Origin: Phallusia mammillata
Lineage: Eukaryota; Chordata; Ascidiacea; Phlebobranchia; Ascidiidae
NCBI GenBank assembly: GCA_003260075.1
Contig: QLIY01000229.1
Location: forward strand, 114,589 to 178,588
Length of the DNA stretch: 64,000 nt
Direction of reading: 5' to 3'
Shown here: piece by piece, positions 50,035 to 64,000 of the stretch
How the letters are laid out: each line of letters begins with the position of its first letter
How positions within the stretch are numbered: the first letter of the stretch is position 1
The notes under the pieces: model-generated
The model's database searches: none
Told to the model about the DNA's origin: nothing
Seen by the model: the letters and a program-made list of their open reading frames with translations, nothing else
Made by a program: the position numbers and the translations under genes

Positions 50035-50807
50035 CAGGGCTGCCACTTGTGTTTGAATGAAATAATCTAGTTTGAGCTCAAAAAATATCTAGAATCATCT
50101 AGATTGAAAAACAAAACATCCAAAAATATATCTAAACATAAAATAATCCAATGTAGTGTAATCTTTTGGGCAAACAACAACACATATGAAGGTTTTCAAT
50201 ATAAATTGCTCTACATTAGATGTTAAAAAAGCTCATTTTTTCTATTTCATCACTCTAGTTTTTCTGTTACAGTTATAACCAGGGTTGCCATACCGTCCTT
50301 ATTTCTAAGATTTGTCCTTATTTTAAAGGGCTATGTATTATAAAAGTTCGTTGTCCTTATTTCTATGAAATGTCCTTATTTTCAACAATTACTATAGTCA
50401 AGTCCCTGCTAAGTAAAAGTAAATCTAGAGCAAAGCTGTCATGAGATGGACTAAGTATTTTCTACGAACAAGGAGTTTCTGGCCAAAATATTGCAAATGA
50501 TATGTCATGACTCGTATAAATGCAAAGATTTGTTCAAAAGCATTTGTTTCGCACACAAATTTAATTTTTCGGTTGTCCTTATTTTTGGTTTCAAGTCGAT
50601 GGCAACCCTTGATAACATTATAACGTTGAGGCTTTTGTGGTTATCTGGGTAGAACATTTGTAGGCTTGTGTGGTTCCTATGGTCTTTACAAACCTTAAAA
50701 AACAATCTAGATTTTATAGCCATCTAGATCCCAAATTTTACATCTAGGCTCAACCAAAACTATCTAGATGGGGGGGGGGTTATAAAATGTCAAGAGTGGC
50801 AGCACTG
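50035..50807. mobile_element. hAT-like element with perfect TSD, interrupted by a second element
   Basis: Ends CAGGGCTGCCACT and AGTGGCAGCACTG form inverted repeats; the 8-bp TSD CCCAAAAA is at 50027-50034 and 50808-50815. Subterminal ATCTAGA repeats on both sides. Contains the element 50280-50609 and a 10-G tract at 50770-50779. 773 bp including the insertion; no transposase. Confidence 0.82.
50280..50609. mobile_element. Second hAT-like MITE nested in 50035-50807
   Basis: Ends CAGGGTTGCCAT and ATGGCAACCCTT, with GTCCTTATTT repeated at least four times inside (one near the right end). Flanks GTTATAAC and TTGATAAC match 6/8, a plausible decayed TSD. About 330 bp. Confidence 0.6.
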
Positions 50808-51220
50808 CCCAAAAAATCTCACACAATTTTGTCCTATGCCAAGTCACACTATGTATAAGTTTGTTACTTTCATTTTCTAATGACCTAATTTTGCCTTTAT
50901 TGCCAAAACATTGTTTGTTCCAGAACATTGAACGAACAGATAAATTCCTCACTAAGGCATTATTTTTCGTCATGGCTATGAAACACATTTAGCGCGTCCC
51001 TTTTCAAAAAAACAATGAAGGGCACAATCGAGCGATTGTCCATTGAGAGCGCGATAGTGATACTTTCCTGAAGTAAAGCATTCAGCTTCACGTAATTTAC
51101 GTGTAGAAGTCAGAAATTCTTGCCAAAAAGAAACAAAAATGCCATCATGCAACCAACAACATTGTTTGTGTTTACCGACGCTGTCGTCGCTACGGCTAAT
51201 CGCACTTATTTTCTCTTGCC

Positions 51221-51417
51221 GGCGGCCCAGACAGTTCTATTTCAATGTGTACATTGAACCTACATTTAAAGAACTTAAATACCTACGTCAATTTCCACCG
51301 GATTTGTAGGGGGGGGGGGCTTCGCTGATGGCGGCCCAGACAGTTCTATTTCAATGTGTACATTGAACCAACATTTAAAGAACTTAAATACCTACGTCAA
51401 TTTCCACCGGATTTGTA
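51221..51417 (+). repeat. Allelic-type duplication around 11-G joint
   Basis: Copies 51221-51308 and 51330-51417 around G at 51309-51319, just 3' of RPS25. Confidence 0.85.
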
Positions 51418-51684
51418 GTCTAAAATCCCTACACCTTCTACATCCATAAAGGGTAGATACCAATACATTTAAAGGCACCAGGGTGCAAATAAAATGTTAG
51501 CTTGTCGGGCAGTCTAGTGCACAAATGGACAGACTTGCTACACAAACAAAATTTGCTACAATTTCGTAACTGACGACTAAACAAGACTACTTCAATAAAC
51601 TCAAACTTCACTTGATCATACATGCGTAAAATTCTGTAATAAAAACACACAGTACATTTATCGGCTCATTTATTTAGAATGTAG

Positions 51685-55038
<3,354 letters not shown>

Positions 55039-56367
55039 TTAACTTATAAAACCGCAACTTCGTCTAACTTTTTCCAAATCCTCTTCTCGTTTCCGCAGAA
55101 CCTCTTTCAGACGTTCAATTCTGCTGAGTGGCTGTGACTTTGTGTCTTTTTTACCTACCTTTTGTGGTGGCACCGTTATGCTATCTGGTTTTAAATCAGC
55201 TATTTTCGTTTTAGGTGTGTGGCAAGCTGCTGGGGTTTCATCATAGCTTGTGGTAGCGCGTTTTGTAGGAATGGCGTTGATTTGTTTGTTCGTTTCCTTC
55301 ACTGCTGTAGTTTGATTTGTAACTTTTGATGCCGCTTCCTTTCGTTTCGAAGACCTTCGGATCGACAACGCCTTAGTGCAAACTGCTGGGGGAGATACTT
55401 CTGTTGCGTCTGGTAAACTTATAGATTCTGCTTTCTTTCTTTCCAAAACGCTTTGCGTTGGTAACTCATTTGTAGAAATATCGGTTGTGTCTGGTAAACT
55501 TACAGATGCTGCTTTCTTTCTTTTCGAAAATCTTTGCGTTGGCAAATCTTTAGTATTATTTACACGAACTGGTAACTTTTCAGATGCCACCAATTCTGTT
55601 GTTTTTTCTTGGGGTTTAGAAGGCCAATTCTCGCAATCCTGTAGGTCGGAAAGTTTTATTATTTTGTGTCGACAGCACGTTAAGGCTGGAACTCCAAACA
55701 ATACTTGATGCTTTTTGTGACGACACATTTCAGCGTGATTTAGTATTTTTTGCAATCGCTCTGTTCGTAATGTTGGTTCATCGCCCCCCAAAAACGCACT
55801 CCAATCCAGTTTTAGTACGTGTTTCTGATCTATATGACGTAAACGCAGACGGTTCGCATTCATATCTTCATTTTCAAAAACCTTTTTTGTTCGTGTACGT
55901 TCACATTCCATCAAAAAATCTCGACTGTAATCCTCCGTTATGGCAACTTTCTGGTCAGCCAGGCTTGTAACGCTTAGAATCTGTGGCATATCGCGAGGTT
56001 CTTCCACTGTTGAACATTCTGGCACATTCACGTTAAGAACATGGTCTTTAGGACTGTATTGGTGTTCACTTCCAAACCCTGATTCAGGACTATTACAAGT
56101 TAGCATTCCATTGGCACATTCAGTTTCATTAGATGTGTCATTTTGAGGAGCAACATTTGTAGTTAGGTCATTAGAAAATTGATCTGGTTTTGAATCCAAT
56201 CCGACTTCACTCTGTGATGAGGGAGAGGGGAGAGTTACCACTTTTACTTCAGAGTAAGAATAATGATCGAGCTTCCGAATGGTTGACAAAGCTGCCATAT
56301 CAACATTGTCCTGGTCAGCTGTGAAATCTACTTTCCAAGTTTTGGTTTGCGATGTGGGTTGCAACAT
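55039..56367 (-). CDS. Unrecognised 442-residue protein, single exon, internal repeats, C-terminal coiled coil
   Basis: Long single open frame with no family I can name. The first 150 residues are low-complexity, Ser/Thr/Asn-rich and acidic (SPESGFGSE at 93-101). A more ordered-looking block spans about 168-245 (NRLRLRHIDQKHVLKLDWSA, TERLQKILNHAEMCRHKK, two adjacent Cys at 231-232). Three imperfect repeats follow: 275-297 (LPTQRFSKRKKAASVSLPD), 302-324 (LPTQSVLERKKAESISLPD) and 331-347 (decayed, SSKRKEAAS). The C-terminus (415-436, SRIERLKEVLRKREEDLEKV) is a short heptad-like helix. Basic clusters KRKK may serve nuclear import. The repeats and disorder suggest a scaffold or chromatin/cell-cycle protein, but that is only a guess. 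Start MLQPTSQ is the first Met of the frame. Confidence 0.75.
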   Translation of the reverse strand: MLQPTSQTKTWKVDFTADQDNVDMAALSTIRKLDHYSYSEVKVVTLPSPSSQSEVGLDSKPDQFSNDLTTNVAPQNDTSNETECANGMLTCNSPESGFGSEHQYSPKDHVLNVNVPECSTVEEPRDMPQILSVTSLADQKVAITEDYSRDFLMECERTRTKKVFENEDMNANRLRLRHIDQKHVLKLDWSAFLGGDEPTLRTERLQKILNHAEMCRHKKHQVLFGVPALTCCRHKIIKLSDLQDCENWPSKPQEKTTELVASEKLPVRVNNTKDLPTQRFSKRKKAASVSLPDTTDISTNELPTQSVLERKKAESISLPDATEVSPPAVCTKALSIRRSSKRKEAASKVTNQTTAVKETNKQINAIPTKRATTSYDETPAACHTPKTKIADLKPDSITVPPQKVGKKDTKSQPLSRIERLKEVLRKREEDLEKVRRSCGFIS

Positions 56368-58516
56368 TTTTGCAAATTAAGTTAGGCACACTTTCAAGTT
56401 AATAAAAGTAAGTGCCATTGTATCTGTTTTTATTTTAAAGTATAAAAAGTGACTTTATGGCAGAATTAAAAAGTGTGAAAAACATGTACAAACATAATAC
56501 CCTAAGTGAAAAAAATATTTCAATGATTCTTTTGAATAAAAAGGAACATTTTGACTAATAACCACTCACTGTAAAAACAACTACATAGCAAATATTCTTT
56601 ATAAGAGTCTTTTCCTGCCACTTTCGCTGCTTTTATAAACATATGTGAGTTTGCGCATCTTTTTTACCAAAAAAACAACAAATCGTCAAACTTCAAACAT
56701 GGTACATTTAAATATAATAGCTTGCCTGTTTACTGTTAAAATACTTTAAACCATAAATTAAACTTTTATTTGGTAATCACCATTTTCAGACATATAGAAG
56801 AAAGTTTTTTGAGCATTCTGATGTTTGTCAAAATAAACTTCAAAAGGTATAATAATACCTCTCATGGAAAATTTCAAATTTTATTTTACAAACTCAGTGA
56901 TAAACAAATCCAATTACCATGCATCCAGAGTCCAGACCTATTACAACCAAATGATTGATCCTACAACAGACTAATTACCTAATGTGGGCAGAACAGATTA
57001 TCGTTTACAATCAAACCTTGTACTGAACTACAAACAAAAGTTTTACCATTTTTTACTTTGTCAGTTTTTTCGTGTGTATTTAGGAAATTACCCATAGGTA
57101 GGGGTACCCTACATCTTCATCTGGAGGACATGTCCTTTTAAAAAAATAGATGTCTATACAAAAGCAGTACAAAAATGCCCAAACGTACTATTGTTTGCAT
57201 TTTCTGTTTTTACTCAACACTTACATTACATTACAATACACCTAACCTTTAAAGAAAACACAGGTGGATTTTAAACATAGCAGTTTTGTGATGCCACAAC
57301 AACTTCAGTATGAGTTGTGTGTTAATATAAAGCAATGCAAAGGTAAACTGGCATCCTAAATAGACAACGGTAAACTTTAGGGACTAAATTTTGCATGAAA
57401 AGTGCCAAGTTTTGATACTTCTATTTTCTTTGGTCATAAAGGTATAGGTTAATAATAACCACTGCTTTGATGTTAAAAATGTAATAAGCCTATCTATAGG
57501 CAAAAATTGGGCAGTAAGAAACATACACAAACAGTATGTAACATTTTTTAGGCATTTAAAAACTCAAAAGTATAGGAAATTAAAGTTATAGGTTATTTAA
57601 GTTTAACATATTATCTAAAATCTACTCCTGTAAGGCCCAACGCCAAACTATTTTTTTACTTCAATTCCAAGTTGTGTTAATAATAGCTAAACGTTACAAG
57701 TTTTGTGAGCTCAAAGCCTTTCAAAGGCTTTGATTTAATACATACACATACCACTAACACTACCACCAAGAACATTGCCCTCGTTATGTTGACCAACATC
57801 CGGGACAACCAGCCGCCATTAAAATCCATCGCAGATTCGCAGCTGTGCAGACGAAAAATAATTTTGGAAAGTTCGATATTGTGTTAATTCATTTGTAAAA
57901 CAAATTAATAGCTTCAGGTACATTATATTTAATTTTCAACAATACACTTCAAAAAAGTTTAAGCGGAAAAACACGTCTGTTGTTGACAACTTATAGATTG
58001 AATCGGTGTGATAGTTTCTCGGTTTGCAGACTTGTTGGAAACTTGCAAAGAGAAAACGGGAAAGCCTGCAATGCGAACTTGTTTTATTGCATGAAAAAAG
58101 ATTGATAAGCGACTACCCGTCAAACTGTCAACTTTTCAAGTGATTAATGTAGATTATAAAGTTACATGTCAGGTAATACCGTGCTTAGCGTAAAACTTTT
58201 AATAAACAAAACGTCAAGCCAAAAGTTATATCATCAATGGAATTGATTTGTATGATTATGATGGTAACATTAAAGGCTCATATTTTTTTTCTTAGTTTAG
58301 GGAGATCACTTCTCAGATTCTGTTTGTCAATGGGAATCAAATATGATGAAGCTAAGCTCACATACTGTGTGTACTATAGATGTGCTTTTAGGTCACAATT
58401 TTAAATTTCAGGGCTAAATAAACAAATACAATTTAAGAGAATTACACCGATAATTTATGCTTTTACACCAAAGTCTATCAAAACTAGACAGCACAATAAA
58501 CTATTTTTTTTTTAAA

Positions 58517-59068
58517 AAAAAGGAATTTCTGAAGCCAATTGTCAAGAGTGCCTTTGCCCAACCTTATTTCGTGTATGGGGGGGGGGGGTAAAAGGAATTT
58601 CCGAAGCCAATTGTCAAGAGTGCCTTTGCCCAACCTTATTTCGTGTATGGGGGGGGGGGGGAGTTTTTATGTTAATAGTCGGTGATGAGTCTCAAGGTTG
58701 TAACCGCGTCACTACAAATTAAAGAGGTATGGGGGGGGGGTCCAAATTTGTTGTAAAAAGCAACATGGTATTAAATTTTTATCTCATATTGAACTACTCT
58801 GATTACATGATTACAATTTTATTTAGAATTAAACGAAAAATAGAATTAAGATGGTGAATACCATTTTTCTAATTGCATGATTTGGCTTAGTACAACAGTT
58901 CAGTATTTCATAAATTTAAATAGAGTCTAATATTGGTGCAACTACAAACCGAAACTTCTAGTGTACTGTAAAATATGTGGAAATGGGACAATGGGAGAGT
59001 TTTTATGTTAATAGTCGGTGATGAGTCTCAAGGTTATAACCGCATCACTACAAATTAAAGAGGTATAC
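58517..59068 (+). repeat. Triple poly-G joint with two duplicated segments
   Basis: 58517-58576 is repeated at about 58590-58648 around G at 58577-58588; a second G tract 58649-58661 follows. 58662-58730 is repeated at about 58997-59067, the first copy ending in G at 58731-58740. Same joint pattern as elsewhere, three times in about 160 bp. Confidence 0.8.
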
Positions 59069-59460
59069 CACCGTCCTTAACCTCCCAAGCCCCTGGGCTT
59101 GTCAGGACCGGAGTCCTGGAATCTCCACACATGTGTCTTGCACTTCGGTTCGTTTGTTTATTGGAGAGAATGAGAAACAGAAAAAGAGAGCTCAAAAAGA
59201 GAAAAGATCGAAATAAACGAGTGCAGTTTTATATATACCCCGGAAAAAGGTGTTAAATCGTACACATGTGCTCTTGCGATTGGCTCTTGCACAAATTCCC
59301 ACACAGAGCAGTGTCCAATCACAGCACGAGACAAAACATACGGTTAAAGCACATAAACACAAGATCACACAGTTGCATCTGCATCCTAATTAACTGCGAC
59401 AGGAAATATTACAAAGTCCGAACACGATTAGTCAATAGAGTGGGATTTGGTTACTATACA

Positions 59461-59540
59461 TTTTAACTTCCTCGCAGCCTTTAAGCTAGCGAGTCAAAAC
59501 CACATTTTAACTTCCTCGAGCTAGCGAGTCAAAACCGAGC
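59461..59540 (+). repeat. Short tandem repeat (two units)
   Basis: Two units sharing TTTTAACTTCCTCG and GCTAGCGAGTCAAAACC, the first with an 8-11 bp insertion. Confidence 0.75.
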
Positions 59541-59868
59541 TATTTTGGTAAACAAATATTGCAAAGTTTGCACAAATTATGTCGCAATCGCTACAAATGT
59601 TTATAAATCACATATGATAGGGTATAGAAGAATACTGCACTGTGTTTGGGGACAAAGTAAACAGTTTTAATAGGGCTAAAAAACAATACACACAAAAGGA
59701 AGCAGTAAGGTGCATTGATAAAATGAACCTTTTAATAGAAAATGTTGTGTACTCAATAAGGTTGTTTAGAAACAAGACATACAATGGTTATACATCAGTG
59801 GAAATGGAACAAGAAGCAGGAACAAAAGCAATATGATGCTAATACAAATGTTTGCAGACAAATTACAG

Positions 59869-60579
59869 TTACTTTTCATGCATTAAATAAGGTGCTAACA
59901 GTGTTTCACTGTCATCCGGCTTTTCATGATAAAGTTTGTTTTCCATTATGTAGTCAATCACCAAATCAGCCACAAGATACTTTATGCTGCTGCCTTTTTG
60001 GATAGCTCTGCGAATTTTTGTGGAGCTTATGTCATTTTGATTCCACTCTTGTACCACATGTATATGATCATTTAGTGTGCGAAGCAATTCAGAGCTTTGC
60101 ACATATTTATGAGGTTGAAATTCTGGTCGTGAAATAACAACCAAGCCATGATTTTGGATGATACTGATTAAGTCTTCTTTTTTCCAAAGCCCTTCCACAG
60201 AAAATGATTGCAATACATCAGCACCACACAACAGCATGAGCTTGGTATTATTGTTTGCACAATTTAATGATGTAAAATAATGTTCAAGCACTTTGGCTGT
60301 CGGTGTCCACTCTTGCTGTTCACATTCCCAGGTCAAGACATCTAGCCACTTGCTTGTGGAAATTGCCATTTTTACCATTTCAATTCTGTGTGTGCTGAGG
60401 GCGAGCTCCTTTTTTCCATACTTATCAGAAACTGGAGACAGGTAGCCTTTTACAACATTCATTCTTTTGTCCAAAGATTGCAAATGGTCTCTTGCAATTT
60501 CAAACATTCTTAGGTGCTTGTAGGTTATTGGGTTGAAAGAACCACATGATATAAGAATGACATTCTGCGCTAAACTCAT
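59869..60579 (-). CDS. NMNAT: Nicotinamide/nicotinate mononucleotide adenylyltransferase
   Basis: 236-residue single-exon frame. Makes NAD from NMN and ATP. N-terminal nucleotidyltransferase motif GSFNPITYKHLRMFE (13-27, with the catalytic-loop His22), then KGYLSPVSDKYGKK, HRIEMVKMA, WTPTAKVLEHY, LLCGADVLQSF (116-126), LWKKEDL, and ISSTKIRRAIQKG (184-196), the second ATP-binding signature, followed by YLVADLVIDYI. Shorter than human NMNAT1 (279) and NMNAT3 (252): the variable central insert with nuclear or Golgi targeting signals is almost absent, so a cytosolic or mitochondrial enzyme is plausible. Vertebrate NMNAT genes have introns; their absence could reflect retroposition or intron loss. 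Start MSLAQNV is the only suitable Met before GSFNP. Confidence 0.93.
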   Translation of the reverse strand: MSLAQNVILISCGSFNPITYKHLRMFEIARDHLQSLDKRMNVVKGYLSPVSDKYGKKELALSTHRIEMVKMAISTSKWLDVLTWECEQQEWTPTAKVLEHYFTSLNCANNNTKLMLLCGADVLQSFSVEGLWKKEDLISIIQNHGLVVISRPEFQPHKYVQSSELLRTLNDHIHVVQEWNQNDISSTKIRRAIQKGSSIKYLVADLVIDYIMENKLYHEKPDDSETLLAPYLMHEK

Positions 60580-60744
60580 TGTAGGACAGATTTAAATTGT
60601 ACTTCGTTTGCTTGCAAATGATGAGTAGCGTTCAACACTGTATCACAAACACAACGAAGATGAACATTGATAATTAAATTGTCCACTGACTGAGTGATAT
60701 GTAGACGGGCGAATATCAATACACATACATGTTAGCCTATGTAG

Positions 60745-61184
60745 CAGTGGTTCCCAACCTTTTTTTGTCGCGACCCAAATACTTTCCAAAATTTGGTTTT
60801 GTGGATTCTTGCGACCCATAAACATACATTCTTACTATTTCTTATGATTTTTGTTTGTAAATCAGGGAAGCTTTTCGAAAATTTCTGCGCCAATTTGAAA
60901 AATCAAACAAATAATATTCGTTTATGTTTAACCAACTTTGCTCTGGCTCAAAGCATTATCAGCCAGACAACGCTTAACAGTGATCTCACACAAACATTAT
61001 GACGTCACAATCAGAATTAAACACCACGCTAAATTGTCATGAAATTATTATTGGGCAACAATTTATAGCCTTGGGAAATAATAAAATAACGCTACGAAGC
61101 GAAGCAAGGAGTAGATGCTTTTATTGCAACAAAAACAGGCGACCCAACAGAATTGTCAGGCGACCCATAGGTTGGGAAACACTG
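60745..61184. mobile_element. hAT-like MITE with near-perfect TSD
   Basis: Termini CAGTGGTTCCCAACCTTTTT and AGGTTGGGAAACACTG, flanks CTATGTAG (60737-60744) and CTATATAG (61185-61192), 7/8. Subterminal GCGACCCA repeats on both sides. 440 bp, no transposase. Confidence 0.85.
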
Positions 61185-63825
61185 CTATATAGCATCAAAC
61201 AACTCAATTAAGGTTTATTTTTTATTGAACTGTTGTTAATACTAGTACACCACATCAGCCGACCAAAGTTGCTGTGTTGAACTTTCTCAACCGCCGAGGT
61301 TGGTTCCTCCCGGCGAATTCGGTTGACAATAATGGCCGATTTTTTGGCTGCATGATTTTTACAAGAACGGTAAATCTGTATTTAAATATAGCGGTAAAGC
61401 TGTATTTAAATAAGTTTACAAAGTAATGCAAAACAGTACACTTTATACTTTAATGTACAATTGTACATAGTTTTAATGATTTTTGTGTGAGTAAAATACA
61501 TCCGGTACAATTGACCACTAAGTGACGTTGAAGAGTTACATATGCTTGTTTGCCGCCTCTGGAAGACAATTTAGTTTAGCGGAACAGTGTATATGCATTT
61601 CAGGTTTTTCAAATCTGGTATATTTAGGCAAGTGAATGACATAAGGAGCAAAACTTCGTGAGTGTCTTGTGTAAATGGTTTATCTGGCGCCGGATGGTGG
61701 CGCCTTTCCTCTATTTTACTTACAGCTCTTGCGGGAGTAAACTGTCATCTTGGGCGGTGTTGAGGTTGTGGTTTGTGCGTTTTTCTTGTTATTTCACTGT
61801 TTCGTGGCATAGGACGTAGTATACTTTATACCAGTGTTTGCTTTCGTAAAAAGAACGAACAGTGATTTTGCAGGTTAATGAAGTTCAGATACCTATGACT
61901 TTTTTTCTATGTTCTAGCAACATAAACACAAGCGCTTTGCGTACTTTCGCTGTTGCTCCTATTGTAGTGATAGTTTAAACTACTGTTTTAAACTTGTTTG
62001 AAACTATTGTCATTTAAAATTAAGCTGCTGTTGTGCACATATACATTGAATCTTAGTGTTTAAGTAAGACACCATTTAACATTATAGCATTGCCAATGTA
62101 ATTCTTCAATTGTTTGGGCATTAAAAATACAAAACAATAAGTAGATTGTTTGCCAGTTTGAAGGTAAAACAATGTCACACATTGTTACCAGGTCATGCAA
62201 AGTATGTTGATATGACTTCCCTGCATTAGTAGTAAAGTTGTGACAAAGTATGAAACTATTGTTTTGTTTGTAGAACACTTGCAGGCGATAGTTGCACTCA
62301 TTATAAGATTTTTTTCACCAGACAGTCAGAACTCTCCCACATCCCACTTAAGTGTTGAGGCACAGTGGTTAAAAAAATAGTGGCTTAGACATTCAAGGAC
62401 ATATGTAAAACAAACTGTAACCAGTACAATAGCATTTATGGCAGCAGTTTAATGGTTCATCTAGTTTTATAAAGTTTGCTGAGGAGCTTGTAAAACACTG
62501 ATGATGCTTTGAAAGCAAAATGCATTTTTTTCTCGTAAAACAAATAAAATACAGCGACCGATTTAGTGGTTTTCACACTGAATTTTCTTGATCTAATTTT
62601 AATGACCCTGAAACTGAATCGCCGCAGCTGCTTTACTTGAAAGGAGATGTCATTAACAAGAAAAGATTTACTATGTGTGCTGGGTAGATTGAATTTTCAA
62701 TTCAATATTATTTTTGCAAAAGATTCTGAGCATCTCTGTGAAGTGTTTAATTTTAATGGCAATGTAAAGTTATCTTAAACATCAAGTGCTCTTTGTCAAA
62801 CCTGAAAGCACCCTTCAAACAACTCCAAAAATATTTGTTAATATAGCATTGAGATCATATGAGCGTGGCAGATTCTCTTGCCTGTATGAGTGACTTTAAT
62901 CTGCTCAGAGTTGTTATTAGGATCAATTTGAGCACAATGCTTTTCAGCTGTGTTCTGTTTGATGTTGCGTGTGATACTGCCTGATGCAAGCCCTGATCTG
63001 TCAAATGTTTAAAGTTTGTGACAATAAACATTACATTTTGCTCAAAAAATGTTTAAGTTTAAAATAATTTTCAGGAATTGTTGTATAAGGGGCAGTTTTA
63101 AACAGACAGACCTAATTCAGTCTACATAGGAATATAACCTCAATGTATTATGTTCAATAAAATAGTTAATAAGCTTCCATAGATATAAATCTGTGTTGTT
63201 GTATTTATCCAAATAACGCTGAATACTTTTACTTAAGTGACAACAGATAGCTTCACACACTAGAATGTTTCTCAATTGAAATGCTAGCTATAATTTCATT
63301 TGTTTCTCAATTGAAACTCAAGGTATGATGCAAAAGTCATAAATTGTGATAAGTCAGATGACAAAATGCAAACAATGTGAGCTACCTTTGATTTTAGGTC
63401 ACAAGAAGCAGTGATTTAGCCAGTAAATTCAATCAATCTACTTTCTGAAGTTTTTTCACAGTTGTTGTTGCTTGCGAAATGTTGTTTAAATATTTGTATT
63501 TTTTTGTATTTTGCAGTGGGTAATGATAAAATAGAAGGTTTTGTTTTGAACACAATTGGATTTACAACAATACAGTAAAAGTTCAAGGTGAGCAAAAATG
63601 TTTTATTGCCTTAGGCTGTGTAGTACATTGTAACAGAGAGTTGCACATTTTTTGGCATGTGTTTTCAAGTTTAAAACAAATTGACTACCACTTTGGTGGG
63701 TTTAATTGACTAATTTCTAAGCTGAACAAACTTTTATGATGGCTTGGAATGTCATGGTTTGATTGTCAGTTTTACAACATGTGGTTGTGGTGGGTCAATT
63801 GCTGTGCTTAATTATGGGTCCTCTT

Positions 63826-64000
63826 CCCTGAAGGGGACACATATTGATTTTACTCAAAATGTTTTTTTTTTTTTCTTCTACCCAAAGTTTGTCCGACTCG
63901 TTTTTCCATTAAATGTTTGATGGATTTGGCTGAAATTTACACAGATGGTAGATATAGTTATGTAGATGTGCATCCCACTTTGTTTTTGTTGATAACCCCA
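63826..64000 (+). repeat. Dispersed repeat copy C, runs off the window
   Basis: Starts near CCTCTTCCCTGAAGGGGACA, continues ATATTGATTTTACTCAAAAT, TTGATGGATTTGGCTGAAAT, GGTAGATATAGTTATGTAG and GATAACCCCA. Matches copy A (24744-25090) in its right part and copy B (29346-29380) in its left part, so together they outline one family. Confidence 0.65.

Larger units (their letters stand above)
49693..51684. other. Intergenic region upstream of GLCE, rich in hAT-like elements
   Basis: 2 kb containing the nested elements at 50035-50807 and an allelic-type duplication at 51221-51417. The GLCE promoter should be within the first few hundred bases. No other gene seen. Confidence 0.5.
56368..59868. other. 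Gene-poor interval with joint duplications
   Basis: 3.5 kb of AT-rich DNA between two minus-strand genes. No convincing coding frame. Contains three poly-G joints near 58577-58740 and a small tandem repeat at 59461-59540. Confidence 0.5.
60580..64000. other. Gene-poor end of window, possible 5' region of a plus-strand gene
   Basis: No coding sequence supported. A stretch at 63517-63587, bounded by TTTTGCAG and AAG|GTGAGC, looks like a non-coding internal exon on the plus strand (it contains stops in all frames that I checked), compatible with a 5' UTR exon of a gene to the right. Also contains a MITE at 60745-61184 and dispersed repeat copy C. Confidence 0.3.

Noticed and set aside
57705-57887. 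Short open frame in the 56.4-59.9 kb interval
   Set aside because: 60 codons, no splice context, no domain and no similarity that I recognise.

Overview
The window is animal DNA: AT-rich, short GT-AG introns (mostly 100-1500 bp), single-copy chordate-type genes and many small hAT-type elements. Gene content, compactness and allele-like copies that differ by roughly 2-4% point to an invertebrate deuterostome, most likely a highly heterozygous tunicate (ascidian, Ciona-like). The species call is an inference; the gene calls rest on protein similarity recognised by eye.

Bases 17-32379 (+) hold most of a perlecan (HSPG2) gene. It enters inside an Ig domain and continues through three laminin-EGF/laminin-B units, further laminin-EGF repeats, twelve Ig domains, then LG1-EGF-EGF-LG2-LG3 and a stop codon. 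About 55 exons (about 3,000 residues) can be joined by GT-AG splice sites with consistent phase. Downstream the genes are compact: an intronless EF-hand/transmembrane protein (33829-34590, -); CCNB1IP1/HEI10 (35806-37309, +); two tandem heparan-sulfate 3-O-sulfotransferase-like genes (38159-40602 and 41075-42815, both -, the second with a frameshift); a CDCA3-like gene (44085-46638, +); the heparan sulfate C5-epimerase GLCE (47136-49692, -); ribosomal protein S25 (51685-53591 plus an uncertain first exon, -); an unrecognised 442-residue protein (55039-56367, -); and an intronless NMNAT (59869-60579, -). No gene could be supported from 60580 to the end.

Functionally, the core protein of a heparan sulfate proteoglycan sits within 20 kb of three predicted Golgi enzymes of the kind that modify heparan sulfate chains. 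That is the most biologically interesting feature of the layout. CCNB1IP1 and CDCA3, both tied to cyclin B/mitotic control in vertebrates, lie between and beside them.

The second strong signal is technical. Twenty-two runs of at least 10 G or C occur, and most separate two near-identical copies of adjacent sequence. Two more complex blocks contain a single N flanked by a copy of upstream and a copy of downstream sequence. These look like unmerged allelic contig ends joined through poly-G, not real tandem duplications. They interrupt several perlecan exons and probably removed part of one laminin-EGF repeat. Mobile DNA consists of at least nine hAT-like non-autonomous elements, several with clear 8-bp target-site duplications and two nested cases, plus a dispersed repeat present three times.
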